DNA from: Bacteroidaceae bacterium
GTDB lineage: Bacteria; Bacteroidota; Bacteroidia; Bacteroidales; Bacteroidaceae
Direction of reading: 5' to 3'
NCBI GenBank assembly: GCA_017650105.1
Contig: JAGCFO010000006.1
Coordinates: 1-64,000, forward strand
DNA length: 64,000 bases
Shown here: one piece after another, positions 47,771 to 57,385 of the stretch
How the letters are laid out: every line of letters starts with the position of its first letter
How positions within the stretch are numbered: position 1 is the stretch's first letter
Notes under the pieces: generated by a model
The model's database searches: none
What the model was told of the DNA's origin: nothing
Seen by the model: only the letters and a program-made list of their open reading frames with translations
Made by a program: the position numbers and the translations under genes

Positions 47771-47801
47771 TTTGTTATGCTCTTGTTTTTTTCTATTTTT
47801 G
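47771..47801 (+). promoter_or_regulatory. Promoter TTTG-N19-TATTTTTG of the island operon
   Basis: TTTG at 47771-47774 and TATTTTTG at 47794-47801 with exactly 19 bp between. The leader to the helicase ATG at 47944 is about 137 nt and holds no clear gene. The rest of the 346-bp gap contains the fic palindrome. Confidence 0.75.
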
Positions 47802-47943
47802 CAAAGAATACGTTATTGCATTTGTTCCTGTTAAATATTTCCAAAAAACTTAGCGCAATAAAACGTCAAGCTAAGATAAATCGAATTCTTTACCATGAGA
47901 ACAATGACAAGTAAACTCTTAATATAAAAGTGAACAAGAGAAT

Positions 47944-50900
47944 ATGAGCAGTAAGTTTTTTAATAACGATACAGGTCATACCCTTTTCGACAAGTTAAAA
48001 GGGATTGCATGTAATATGGCCAACTTCGACCGTTTCCTGGCTGTTGTTGGTTTCTTCCGTTCTTCAGGCTATTTTAAGCTACGCAAGGAATTGAATGATG
48101 TTGAGGAAATAAAAATATTAGTTGGCATCAATATCGACGATATATTCCGTCGCCACAACAAAGCTATGTTGATGCTGGAAAACGAGGAAAAGGCAAAGAT
48201 GATCTATGATGAGGAATTCAGACAGGACATCGTCAATGCACGATATGCTCCAGAGGTGGAGGAAGGTATCTTGCAGATGTGCCAAGACCTTGTAGATGGC
48301 AGGCTCCAGATGAAGATTCACGCCACCAAGAATCTCCACGCAAAGTTCTACCTATGTCTTCCCCATAACCATAATGAAAATACTGATGGCTGGGTCATTA
48401 TGGGTTCTTCTAATATTTCTGATTCTGGTCTTGGCACCACACAGTCACCTCGATATGAGTTGAATGTAGCCATGAAGGACTTCGATGACGTTGACTATTG
48501 CCATTCCGAGTTTAAGAAATTATGGGAAGAAGCCATCACATTGACTATCGATGATGTTGAGAGCATCAAGCAAAAAACCTATTTAGGCTATCAACCCACC
48601 CCATACGAAATCTATTTGAAGGTACTCATTGATACTTTCGGTGACCAAATTGAGGACGATTTCTCGATTCAGCTGCCCAATGGCGTAATGGAACTGAAAT
48701 ACCAGACAGATGCAGTTATTCAAGGTTTCCAGATGCTCATGCGCCATAATGGTCTGTTCCTTGCTGATGTTGTGGGCTTGGGCAAGACAATGATTGCAAC
48801 AATGATTGCCAAACGGTTCATTGAGGCCAATGGCAAGAACACAAGCATTCTTGTGGTATTCCCTCCTGCTTTGCGTGAAAACTGGGAAAATACTTTCAAG
48901 TCATTTGGCATTTCCAGAAAGGCGCAGTTCATTACCAATGGCAAACTATCTAGTGTATTAGAAGGGAAAGAGCAATATAAGGCAAAAGAAGAGTTTGACT
49001 TGATTATCGTTGATGAAGCACATGGTTTCCGAAACGATGGTGCAGGTAAATACGATGAGCTGCAAAAGATATGTAAAGCTGATTGTGTAAATGCTGGTTT
49101 ATTGAAGAGTCAACGTAAAAAAGTGATGCTGCTTTCAGCAACACCTCTTAATAACCGTCCTGACGACTTGCTCAATCTGCTACTACTGTTCCAAGACAGC
49201 CAAAACTGCACTATTGATGGCATTCCCAACCTGAAGGGTTTCTTTGCAGAGTACATTAAGGCCTACAGAATCCTGATGAAAGAGCGCGAAACAAGGGATG
49301 TGACAGCTGATGTTGACAAAATATATGAGGTCATTCGTGAAAGAGTGATTGACAAGGTAACGGTTCGTCGTACTCGTCACAATATTGAGAATGATCCAGA
49401 ATATAAGAAGGATTTGCAGACACAGGGAATAATCTTCCCTAAACCTCAGCCTCCTATCTCACTCGAATATAAGATGGATGCTGATACCAGCCAGCGTTTC
49501 TTCTATACCTTAAATGTTCTATCTGATGACAAGTTTGACCCACATCTGTATTATGCTCGTTATCGTGCGGTGGAGTTCCTGAAGCCAGAATATCGGGCCA
49601 AGTACCGCAATGCTGTTCATGTTGGCCAAACGCTGGCAGGCATCTATCGCGTTCACATGGTGAAACGCTTGGAAAGTAGTTTCCATGCTTTCAAACTATC
49701 TTTGGCAACCTTACTTCGCATTACAAATGATATGTTGAAGATGTTTGCAGAAAACAAGGTCATCATTGCACCAGAGCTAAATGTGAAAGAATTGCAGGCA
49801 AAGGGCATGGAACTTGATCAAATCATCGAACTGGCCATGAAGAAAGGCTATCAAGAAAGCGACATCCTATATAAGTCTGATGATTTCGAGCCTGACTTCA
49901 TTGAGATGCTTCGTCACGATAAGGAAGTGCTTGAAGCGTTAAATGCCGACTGGGAGAAGGAACACGATGACCAGAAGTTTGATTTGTTCCGCCAGAAACT
50001 TGAAACAGAATTCTTTGATTGTCGAAATGTATCAGGTAAGTTGGTGGTGTTCTCTGAAAGCGTCGACACCCTGAATTACCTCAAAGACAGATTGGAAAAA
50101 GAACTTGGAAGAAAAGATGTATTGACCATTACTGCCGAGAATCGCGACAAGAAGGCTACAATCATTAAGGAGAATTTCGATGCCAATAGCGAAGTGCAGA
50201 AAGACCAGTATAACATTATTCTCACCTCTGATGTGTTGGCAGAAGGTGTCAACCTGCATCGTTCTCATATCATTGTCAATTACGATTCCCCTTGGAATGC
50301 CTCACGTTTGATGCAGCGCATTGGACGTGTAAATCGTATCGGCTCTGTAGCTGAGTTTATCTATAACTATATGTTCTACCCATCACCCCAGGGTAATGAA
50401 CAAATCAAGCTCTATGAGAATGCACTTGTCAAGTTACAAGGCTTTCACTCTGCTTTTGGCGAGGATGTGCAGATTTATTCCAAGGAAGAAATTGTCAAGC
50501 AGTTCCAGATGTTCGACAGCAATGTAAAGGATAGCATGGACGAGAAACTGGCATTAATACGTGAACTGCGTGAAGTCTATCATAATAACCGCGAACTGTA
50601 CGACAAAGTGAAGCAATTGCCGTTGAAGAGTCGTGTGGCTCGTAATATTGGTAAACATACAGATAAGTCTATTGTCTATGTCTCGTCCGATGTCAAGACC
50701 GAGTTCTATCTTGCTACCGATAAGACAGTAAAGCCTATCGATTTCTTGGAGGCCATCAAATATCTGAAGGCAAAGCCAGAAGAACAAGCCGCTCCGTTCC
50801 TGGCTGATAGTAAGAACTACGAACACGTGAACCGTGCATTAGGCAAATACACCAAGGAATATGTAGAAGCTGCTGATGATTCTTCCATCAACCGCACCGA

Positions 50901-51222
50901 CCTTGATAATATTTCAAAGACAGCCCTTAACTTTCTGCGTCGAATTACGCAAGTAATCTCAGACAACACAACAAAGGTACAATGCCATATCCTCACGGAC
51001 TATATTAATAAAGGCATATACACCCAACTGCCTCGTCGCTTGCGTGATCTCTCTAAACCCTATAAGGGCGACAAAACTCAAATCAAGACAGACGAAGCCA
51101 AGCTGAAACGAACATTATCTGAACTCATTGATGAGTACCAAACCATGAGCAACGAGATGCAAGAAAAGGCGGTACCTAAAGTCAGCGACCCACAAATCAT
51201 CATTTCCGAAACATTTCTTTAA
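47944..51222 (+). CDS. PLD-domain SF2 (SNF2-like) helicase, probable restriction/defence subunit
   Basis: 1092 aa. Residues about 1-190 are a phospholipase-D-type nuclease domain with H132-x-K (NLHAKFYL) and GSSNISDSGL (about 154). The helicase follows with Walker A ADVVGLGKTMIATM (about 275-288), DEAH in LIIVDEAHGFRND (about 357) and SAT in LLSATPLNNRPDD. Motifs V/VI are SDVLAEGVNLHRS and LMQRIGRVNRIGS (about 790). A 270-residue C-terminal extension is unassigned. It is the first gene of the island operon, and a methyltransferase follows two genes on, so DNA translocation plus cleavage in restriction is the likely role. Codon use is AT-richer than the flanks. Confidence 0.82.
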   Translation: MSSKFFNNDTGHTLFDKLKGIACNMANFDRFLAVVGFFRSSGYFKLRKELNDVEEIKILVGINIDDIFRRHNKAMLMLENEEKAKMIYDEEFRQDIVNARYAPEVEEGILQMCQDLVDGRLQMKIHATKNLHAKFYLCLPHNHNENTDGWVIMGSSNISDSGLGTTQSPRYELNVAMKDFDDVDYCHSEFKKLWEEAITLTIDDVESIKQKTYLGYQPTPYEIYLKVLIDTFGDQIEDDFSIQLPNGVMELKYQTDAVIQGFQMLMRHNGLFLADVVGLGKTMIATMIAKRFIEANGKNTSILVVFPPALRENWENTFKSFGISRKAQFITNGKLSSVLEGKEQYKAKEEFDLIIVDEAHGFRNDGAGKYDELQKICKADCVNAGLLKSQRKKVMLLSATPLNNRPDDLLNLLLLFQDSQNCTIDGIPNLKGFFAEYIKAYRILMKERETRDVTADVDKIYEVIRERVIDKVTVRRTRHNIENDPEYKKDLQTQGIIFPKPQPPISLEYKMDADTSQRFFYTLNVLSDDKFDPHLYYARYRAVEFLKPEYRAKYRNAVHVGQTLAGIYRVHMVKRLESSFHAFKLSLATLLRITNDMLKMFAENKVIIAPELNVKELQAKGMELDQIIELAMKKGYQESDILYKSDDFEPDFIEMLRHDKEVLEALNADWEKEHDDQKFDLFRQKLETEFFDCRNVSGKLVVFSESVDTLNYLKDRLEKELGRKDVLTITAENRDKKATIIKENFDANSEVQKDQYNIILTSDVLAEGVNLHRSHIIVNYDSPWNASRLMQRIGRVNRIGSVAEFIYNYMFYPSPQGNEQIKLYENALVKLQGFHSAFGEDVQIYSKEEIVKQFQMFDSNVKDSMDEKLALIRELREVYHNNRELYDKVKQLPLKSRVARNIGKHTDKSIVYVSSDVKTEFYLATDKTVKPIDFLEAIKYLKAKPEEQAAPFLADSKNYEHVNRALGKYTKEYVEAADDSSINRTDLDNISKTALNFLRRITQVISDNTTKVQCHILTDYINKGIYTQLPRRLRDLSKPYKGDKTQIKTDEAKLKRTLSELIDEYQTMSNEMQEKAVPKVSDPQIIISETFL

Positions 51223-51318
51223 GCCAAATAAACAGAGCGATGCTCGCATCAGCTCTGTCATGGCGAGAAATGTTAGAATATAATTCAAACATTCATTTTA
51301 CTTCTACCCACAATAAAT

Positions 51319-52167
51319 ATGAGCCAGAAAGAAGCCCTTCAAATATTTGAGCAACGCAAAGTCCGTACCGTATGGGACGACAAGGAAGAGAAATGGTATT
51401 TTTCTATAGTAGATGTATGTGGTGTACTTACTGATAGTAAGGATGCCCTAACAGCCCGAAAGTATTGGAACAAACTTAAGCAACGATTAAAAGAAGAGGG
51501 AAATGAAACGGTGACAAATTGTCACCAGTTGAAGATGAAAGCATCTGATGGTAAGATGCGTCTCACCGATGTGGCTGATACAGAACAGCTTTTCCGCATC
51601 ATTCAGTCTATACCCTCGCCCAAGGCAGAACCATTTAAGCAGTGGATGGCTCAGGTGGCCGCACAGCGTATAGACCAGATGCAAGACCCGGAACTAAGCA
51701 TCGATCAAGCCATCATCGACTACAAGCGTTTAGGCTATAGTGATGCATGGATTAATCAGCGCATCAAAAGTATTGAGGTACGAAAAGAACTTACCGATGA
51801 ATGGAAACGCACAGGTGTACAGGAAGGGTTGGAATATGCCTCGCTCACTGACATTATCACTCGTGAATGGAGCGGTTTCACAACCAAACAATACAAACAT
51901 TTCAAAGGATTGAAGAAAGAGAACCTGCGCGACAACATGACCAACCTTGAAATAGCCCTCAACATGCTGGCAGAGGCTTCTGCCACCGAACTTTCCAAAC
52001 AGCGTGACCCGAAAGGCTTCCGTCAGCAAACAAAAGTGGCAAAGGATGGAGGAAGCGTTGCCAAAGCGGCACGTAACCAGTTAGAAAGCAAGTTGGGACA
52101 TAGCATCATCTCACCAGCTAAAGCCAACGATTTCCTGTTACCCGAAGAACCTGAAGAAGAAAAATAA
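51319..52167 (+). CDS. BRO-N/DinD-like protein
   Basis: 282 aa. The N-terminal about 110 residues match the BRO-N fold (VRTVWDDKEEKWYFSIVDVCGVLTDS, ARKYWNKLKQRLKEEG, MRLTDVADTEQLFRIIQSIPSPKAEPFKQW). These are seen in phage antirepressors and DinD-type proteins. The remainder (ITREWSGFTTKQYKHFKGLKKENLRDNMTNLEIALNMLAEAS) is the conserved DinD-like C-terminal half. Such genes commonly lie inside restriction-modification loci. The function is unproven. It sits 96 bp after the helicase and 18 bp before the methyltransferase. Confidence 0.82.
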   Translation: MSQKEALQIFEQRKVRTVWDDKEEKWYFSIVDVCGVLTDSKDALTARKYWNKLKQRLKEEGNETVTNCHQLKMKASDGKMRLTDVADTEQLFRIIQSIPSPKAEPFKQWMAQVAAQRIDQMQDPELSIDQAIIDYKRLGYSDAWINQRIKSIEVRKELTDEWKRTGVQEGLEYASLTDIITREWSGFTTKQYKHFKGLKKENLRDNMTNLEIALNMLAEASATELSKQRDPKGFRQQTKVAKDGGSVAKAARNQLESKLGHSIISPAKANDFLLPEEPEEEK

Positions 52168-52185
52168 ACATAAAACAGCCCCATT

Positions 52186-55100
52186 ATGACTACCTATACC
52201 AAAGACACCCTCCGCCAGATATTCCAGCAGCCATTCAATAAAGATGAATGGCAAACCATGTTGCGTAGATATTTCCATGCAACAGAGCTGAAAGCTGAAC
52301 CTGAACGTATTGACAACACTGCTGATGAAGAACAAGGCTACTATTTGGGAGCTATCGATACAACCGATAGCTACCGCATAGGCTTATTCTACTATCAGAT
52401 TCAACATGGCAATGTGGCTCGGAAACGTGTTGGTTTGCGCAATCTCGTCAAGTCGTTTATCAATCCGAATTGGGGTGAGTTTGACGCCGCCCTCGTAGTC
52501 TTTGATAGTGGCTCTGTCTGGCGATTGTCTTTTGTCTGCGACATCAAGGGCGAGAATACTGCTGCCAAGCGTTTTACTTATGTATTCGGAGAAAGTGACA
52601 ACTATTACAATACTCCTGTTGGGCGTTTCGATGTCTTGCAGCGTAATGGTATTTCGTTTGAGAACATCAAGGATGCCTTCTCGGTGGAGCGTCTGAACAA
52701 GGATTTCTTCAATGGCTACAAGGATCGTTATGTAAAGTTCCTCAAGCATATCAATGACGACACAAAAGAGAACCGCGACTATGTGAAGAAACTCTTAGGC
52801 CGTTTGGTGTTCCTTCAGTTCTTGCAGAAGAAGGGCTGGATGGGCGTACCTGCCAATCAGCAAGGTTGGAACGGTGGCGACAAGTTCTATCTGAACCACT
52901 TAATAGAGGGTTATGAGGGTAACGACCGCTTGCTGAGCGATGTTCTTGAACCGCTGTTCTTCAACACCCTCAATGAGCGCAGAACTAATGACCTCGCTGA
53001 CCCTCGCTTAGGTGATAACGTCATGATCCCTTATCTGAATGGTGGACTTTTCGATAAGGACGAATTAGACAAGAAAGACATTGATTTCCCCTACGACTAT
53101 TTCAAGGAACTTATGGATTTCTTCGCCATGTATAACTTCACCATCGACGAGAACGATCCAGAAGACTCAGAAATCGGCATCGACCCGGAAATGCTTGGCC
53201 ATATCTTCGAGAACTTGCTGGAGGACAACAAGGACAAAGGCGCATTCTATACCCCCAAAGAGATTGTGCAGTATATGAGCAAGGAGAGCGTTGCCCAGTA
53301 TCTGAAAAGCAATACGCCTGAAGAGTTGCATATCGCCATCGACTCCCTCATCAAACAAAGAGTGGTGGAGCCGATTCTGCAAAACAAAGAGAATGCAAGA
53401 CTGGTCAACAAAGCTTTGTCTGTAGTAAAAGTCTGTGACCCTGCCATTGGCTCAGGTGCATTCCCTATGGGTGTGCTGAATGTCCTGTTCGATTGCCGTC
53501 ACCTGTTGTATGGATTCATTGGTAAGAACGAAGATTTCTCCTATGCCAAGGTAAAGCGTGACATCATTCAGAACAACATCTATGGTGTAGATATAGAGAA
53601 AGGCGCCGTAGATATAGCCCGTCTGCGTTTCTGGTTGGCACTGGTTGTTGACGAGAACGAGCCGCAGCCACTACCCAACCTCGACTATAAAATTATGTGC
53701 GGCGACTCCCTGCTGCATCGCTTTGCCCTTGATGCTCCGTTCCAGAATGTACTGAAGGACTACAATCAAAAGAATGGCACGCACTACACCTTGGACGACT
53801 ATCGCCAGTGGGTCTATGACTATACCGATATTTCCGACCACACGCAAAAAGATGATTTCCGCAAGAGAATTGAGGACATCAAGCGTGCTGTCAAGACAGA
53901 ACTCAACGACAAAGAAAAAGGAAAGATTGCTAAAGTCCGCGGTGCTATAGCCAACTTGCAGATGGATGATTTTTTTGGTGACAAGAAAAAAGAGAATGAG
54001 AAGAAAATCAAGGCTCTGCAAAAGGAACTGAAAGCCTTAGAGCAACAGCGAGCCGAAATAGAATCTAACAAAATCTACGACCAAGCCTTTGAATGGCGCT
54101 TCGAGTTCCCTGCGCTCTTGAATGAGAATGGGGACTTCACAGGATTTGATATTGTAATTGGTAATCCACCGTATGTCAATGTCCAACTAATGTCGGATGG
54201 GGAAAAGGAACAGTACAAAAAGATCTACGAGAGTTTTTTTAAACGCTGCGACATGTTCTGTCTTTTCTTGGAACTGGGACTTCTGAAACTTACGTCTGCA
54301 GAAGGTGTTGTTACACTTATCATCCCTTCGGTAGTCCATTCAAATATGAGTTATCAGAAGATAAGAGACATTATTTTGGATCATCAGTGGTTGAGCGAAG
54401 TCCGATATACTGGTGGTGACGTATTCAATGCCCCAACAGTAGACACGACAATACTCATTTGCAATAAAAAGAGAAATGAAAACATAAAACTGACTAAGGC
54501 AATAGATTTCTCCAACCCAAAGACACACCAAGTGCCTGCTGACTATTTTAAGAAATACAACAATGTAATCAGCATTGGCGATGACCAAGGCAGCGAGATT
54601 TTCGATAAGCTATTCAATCCAGATTTTGACATTGTTGGCAATCACTATACGGTGTTCCAAGGCATCGTGACAGGAAACAACCCCGCATTTGTTTTCGATA
54701 CGTTACAAGATGCACTGGAAAAGAATGTAGATGTCTCACTTCTGCATCCATTATGCCACGGGCGCGACTTGGAAAAATACAAAGTAAGAAGTCGTGAACG
54801 CAGAATACTTTATATAGATAATGATGTAAAGATTGATAATTACCTCCAAACAAAGGAATGGCTATTGTGTTTCAAAGAGGCACTTGAGAAACGGAGAGAA
54901 GTGAGGAGGGGTGTAATTCGTTGGTATGGGCTGCAATGGCCACGAGTGAAAGTTGAGTTGGATATCAAGGAAAAGATAATGATCCAACGCACTCGCAACG
55001 AAAGTCTTAAAACCAGAATCGTTGCCACATTGGACGATACGGGCGTATATGGAATGGAAGGAATCTATTTCATCATTCCCAAGCATAGTGAGGACTCCCT

Positions 55101-55422
55101 GCGTTACCTGTTAGGCATTCTCAACTCGAAACTCATGAATTATCTTTTCGCTACGAAATTTTTGAATCTCGCTATCAAAGCGGAATATGTGAAGCAAGTC
55201 AAACTTCCCAACACTTCAAAAAAACAAAAGGTACAGATAGAAGAACTGGTCAATGCAATTCTTCAAGGCAAGTTGTCGGATGCTGACACTTCAAAAGAAG
55301 AATCAGAAATCGACCTCCTCGTCTATCATCTCTACGGCCTGACTTACGATGAAGTCCTCATCATAGATCCAGAGACTCCAATTACACGGGAAGAATATGA
55401 GAAGTATCACATAGGTAATTGA
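52186..55422 (+). CDS. Eco57I-class N6-adenine DNA methyltransferase (possible type IIG-like)
   Basis: 1078 aa. The SAM motif I is VCDPAIGSGAFPMG (D418), preceded by GHIFENLLEDNKDKGAFYTPKEIVQYM. The catalytic motif IV is IGNPPYVNVQ (NPPY at 660-663). Residues about 700-1078 resemble a TaqI/Eco57I target-recognition region. The N-terminal 250 residues (FDAALVVFDSGSVWRLSFVCD) are unassigned, and I see no sure nuclease motif, so cleavage may depend on the PLD-helicase. A coiled, Lys/Glu-rich insert lies at about 560-625. Probably modifies host DNA and confers target specificity. Confidence 0.85.
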   Translation: MTTYTKDTLRQIFQQPFNKDEWQTMLRRYFHATELKAEPERIDNTADEEQGYYLGAIDTTDSYRIGLFYYQIQHGNVARKRVGLRNLVKSFINPNWGEFDAALVVFDSGSVWRLSFVCDIKGENTAAKRFTYVFGESDNYYNTPVGRFDVLQRNGISFENIKDAFSVERLNKDFFNGYKDRYVKFLKHINDDTKENRDYVKKLLGRLVFLQFLQKKGWMGVPANQQGWNGGDKFYLNHLIEGYEGNDRLLSDVLEPLFFNTLNERRTNDLADPRLGDNVMIPYLNGGLFDKDELDKKDIDFPYDYFKELMDFFAMYNFTIDENDPEDSEIGIDPEMLGHIFENLLEDNKDKGAFYTPKEIVQYMSKESVAQYLKSNTPEELHIAIDSLIKQRVVEPILQNKENARLVNKALSVVKVCDPAIGSGAFPMGVLNVLFDCRHLLYGFIGKNEDFSYAKVKRDIIQNNIYGVDIEKGAVDIARLRFWLALVVDENEPQPLPNLDYKIMCGDSLLHRFALDAPFQNVLKDYNQKNGTHYTLDDYRQWVYDYTDISDHTQKDDFRKRIEDIKRAVKTELNDKEKGKIAKVRGAIANLQMDDFFGDKKKENEKKIKALQKELKALEQQRAEIESNKIYDQAFEWRFEFPALLNENGDFTGFDIVIGNPPYVNVQLMSDGEKEQYKKIYESFFKRCDMFCLFLELGLLKLTSAEGVVTLIIPSVVHSNMSYQKIRDIILDHQWLSEVRYTGGDVFNAPTVDTTILICNKKRNENIKLTKAIDFSNPKTHQVPADYFKKYNNVISIGDDQGSEIFDKLFNPDFDIVGNHYTVFQGIVTGNNPAFVFDTLQDALEKNVDVSLLHPLCHGRDLEKYKVRSRERRILYIDNDVKIDNYLQTKEWLLCFKEALEKRREVRRGVIRWYGLQWPRVKVELDIKEKIMIQRTRNESLKTRIVATLDDTGVYGMEGIYFIIPKHSEDSLRYLLGILNSKLMNYLFATKFLNLAIKAEYVKQVKLPNTSKKQKVQIEELVNAILQGKLSDADTSKEESEIDLLVYHLYGLTYDEVLIIDPETPITREEYEKYHIGN

Positions 55423-55444
55423 TTGAATTAATAACTAAATATCA

Positions 55445-56107
55445 ATGGATATGAGTAAGAAATATATAGCTCCAGAAAGAAATAAGGAATCTTTTACGTG
55501 CCCTCATTGTCATACGGTATCTTTAATGAGATGGAGTTTCCATCATTTTCACGAAGATACGGGAAATGTCGTAGAGGTTAGAACGGGAGGAAAAGAATAT
55601 TTAAACGAACTCTATATCGCTAAATGTGTTAATTGTGGAAAAAAGATTATTTGGATAAACAAAGATTATGTTTATCCTGACATAATTGCAGAAGAGCCAA
55701 ATGCTGATATGCCTGAAAGCGTGAAGCAATTATACAATGAGGCGGGTCTAATATACAACAAGTCCCCAAGAGCTGCTTGTGCGTTATTGCGATTAGCAAT
55801 AGATAGGCTTTGTAATGAATTAGGAGAAACAGATAGGGATATAAATAAGAATATAGGTGCCCTTGTAAAAAAAGGACTACCTCAATCCGTGCAACAAGCA
55901 TTAGATGTTGTTCGAGTTGTAGGTAACAAAGCAGTTCATCCAGGTATGATATCTTTCGATGTAGATGATAAGAATACATCAACAATGCTAATGCGACTAA
56001 TAAATATCATCACAGAACGAATGATTACAGAGCCGAAAGAAATAGAATCATTATATGAAGGCTTGCCAGAGTCAGTAAAAGAATCAATTATCAAAAGAGA
56101 CAAATAA
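55445..56107 (+). CDS. DUF4145 protein
   Basis: 220 aa. An N-terminal zinc ribbon (FTCPHCHTV, AKCVNCGKK) is followed by the DUF4145 helical domain (LYNEAGLIYNKSPRAACALLRLAIDRLC...ALDVVRVVGNKAVHPG). DUF4145 is frequent in restriction and anti-phage loci, fused or adjacent to nucleases. Its role is not defined. Starts 22 bp after the methyltransferase and ends 2 bp before the next gene. Confidence 0.85.
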   Translation: MDMSKKYIAPERNKESFTCPHCHTVSLMRWSFHHFHEDTGNVVEVRTGGKEYLNELYIAKCVNCGKKIIWINKDYVYPDIIAEEPNADMPESVKQLYNEAGLIYNKSPRAACALLRLAIDRLCNELGETDRDINKNIGALVKKGLPQSVQQALDVVRVVGNKAVHPGMISFDVDDKNTSTMLMRLINIITERMITEPKEIESLYEGLPESVKESIIKRDK

Positions 56108-56109
56108 AT

Positions 56110-56892
56110 ATGGCTAATGAAATTGTTGATATAGTAAAAGCAACACCTAATATCTTAGGGGAGTTGTACCAAGATTTGGCACAGCCAAGTGTAAAGGCAA
56201 TTGGTAATGCGTTAGGTACTGTATTTGAGTTCAGTACTGCAATACTATTACCTCTAAAACTGAAAAACGAAAAGTTGAAAATGAATTTTAAGAAAAATCT
56301 AGATGAGTATAAGGAGAAGTTGGAAAGAATACCAGAGGACAAACGATGTGAGGTCCACCCTCAGATTGGAACACCAATAATAGAAAAGCTTACTTACACA
56401 ACAAATGAAGAAATTGCAGATATGTTCACCACTTTGTTAGCCAATGCTTCAAGTGTGGATATGGCTAATACTGCCCATCCTTCATTTGTATCAATTATTG
56501 AAAGAATCTCGCCTGATGAAGCACGAATTATTAAGTGCTTTAAATTGAGAAGGGATTGGGAATATTGTACCTTTAATGCTAATGTCACGTACGGGAAAGG
56601 ATACGTTACCATTAAACACCATTTGACTCTATTAGAAGACAATGCCAATTTGGTTTTCCCCCAAAATATGAATGCATATCTTTCGAATCTTATTAGTTTG
56701 GGAATTCTCTCTGATATGGCAGGAGAATATAAAACAAATAAGGATAATTATGAGAAGATAAATCAAAGGAATAGGTTAGATGATTTAAGAAACGAACTTG
56801 TCCCTAATCAATTTAAATCCATAGATGTTAAGGAAAGTTTCATTCGTTTGACGGATTTTGGGAAGCTCTTCATTGAAGCATGTATAAAATGA
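56110..56892 (+). CDS. DUF4393 protein
   Basis: 260 aa. It begins with KATPNILGELYQDLAQPSVKAIGNALGTVFEFSTAILLPLKLKNE, the DUF4393 pattern with a hydrophobic helix at about 38-53. The body is helical (ADMFTTLLANASSVDMANTAHPSFVSIIERISPDEARII). The family is poorly characterised and often found in accessory regions. The 2-bp gap to the DUF4145 gene shows coupling. Confidence 0.82.
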   Translation: MANEIVDIVKATPNILGELYQDLAQPSVKAIGNALGTVFEFSTAILLPLKLKNEKLKMNFKKNLDEYKEKLERIPEDKRCEVHPQIGTPIIEKLTYTTNEEIADMFTTLLANASSVDMANTAHPSFVSIIERISPDEARIIKCFKLRRDWEYCTFNANVTYGKGYVTIKHHLTLLEDNANLVFPQNMNAYLSNLISLGILSDMAGEYKTNKDNYEKINQRNRLDDLRNELVPNQFKSIDVKESFIRLTDFGKLFIEACIK

Positions 56893-56984
56893 ATTGAAGA
56901 CATCATGACTCAGATAGTTTTAGGTTAATGGGTAACTAAGAAGAGTTAGTGGGTAACTACAAGATTATTAGTAGGAAGCTCGAA

Positions 56985-57320
56985 ATGAGAACGTCTTTAT
57001 CAATAAAAAGTATGGTTCATTTACAAGACAACAGAATAGAGCAATGTCTAAACGACATGCAGAAATATGAAGAGTGGGGGAACCTGCTTGCAGGGCAATG
57101 TTTCGTTAACTTATTCAACTCTAATGCACCTATCAGTGCATTGACGATTCATAATGGTATGGAATACATCAAAGCTAAAATGAAGCTGAGTGTACTGCAA
57201 GACAATCAGCATACAGATGAAGATAAGGAAAAGCGTCTGAAGCAAATAGACTTTGACATCCATCATACAGAAGATATTATGAAGCATGACCTTGAATATA
57301 GAGGGCTCTTGATACCGTAA
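56985..57320 (+). CDS. Small unknown protein of the island
   Basis: 111 aa from ATG 56985; a GTG at 56949 adds 12 residues. Helical and charged (NRIEQCLNDMQKYEEWGNLLAGQC, DKEKRLKQIDFDIHHTEDIMKHD). No domain recognised and no signal or membrane segment. A 9-bp direct repeat (GGGTAACTA) occurs twice just upstream at about 56930 and 56951. Probably part of the island transcript. Confidence 0.5.
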   Translation: MRTSLSIKSMVHLQDNRIEQCLNDMQKYEEWGNLLAGQCFVNLFNSNAPISALTIHNGMEYIKAKMKLSVLQDNQHTDEDKEKRLKQIDFDIHHTEDIMKHDLEYRGLLIP

Positions 57321-57385
57321 TGGATAATATGGCAACCTCGGTAATAATCCACTGAGAAATTTCTCACTATAAAAAAGAATAGATT

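Noticed and set aside
47717..47914. 65-aa plus-strand ORF upstream of the helicase
   Set aside because: The strong promoter at 47771-47801 lies inside it, so its start would not be transcribed from there. Likely leader sequence.
47944..55422. DISARM or BREX locus
   Set aside because: No drmA/drmB (DUF1998) and no pglZ/brxC/brxL-like genes are present. Only the helicase and methyltransferase resemble parts of those systems.
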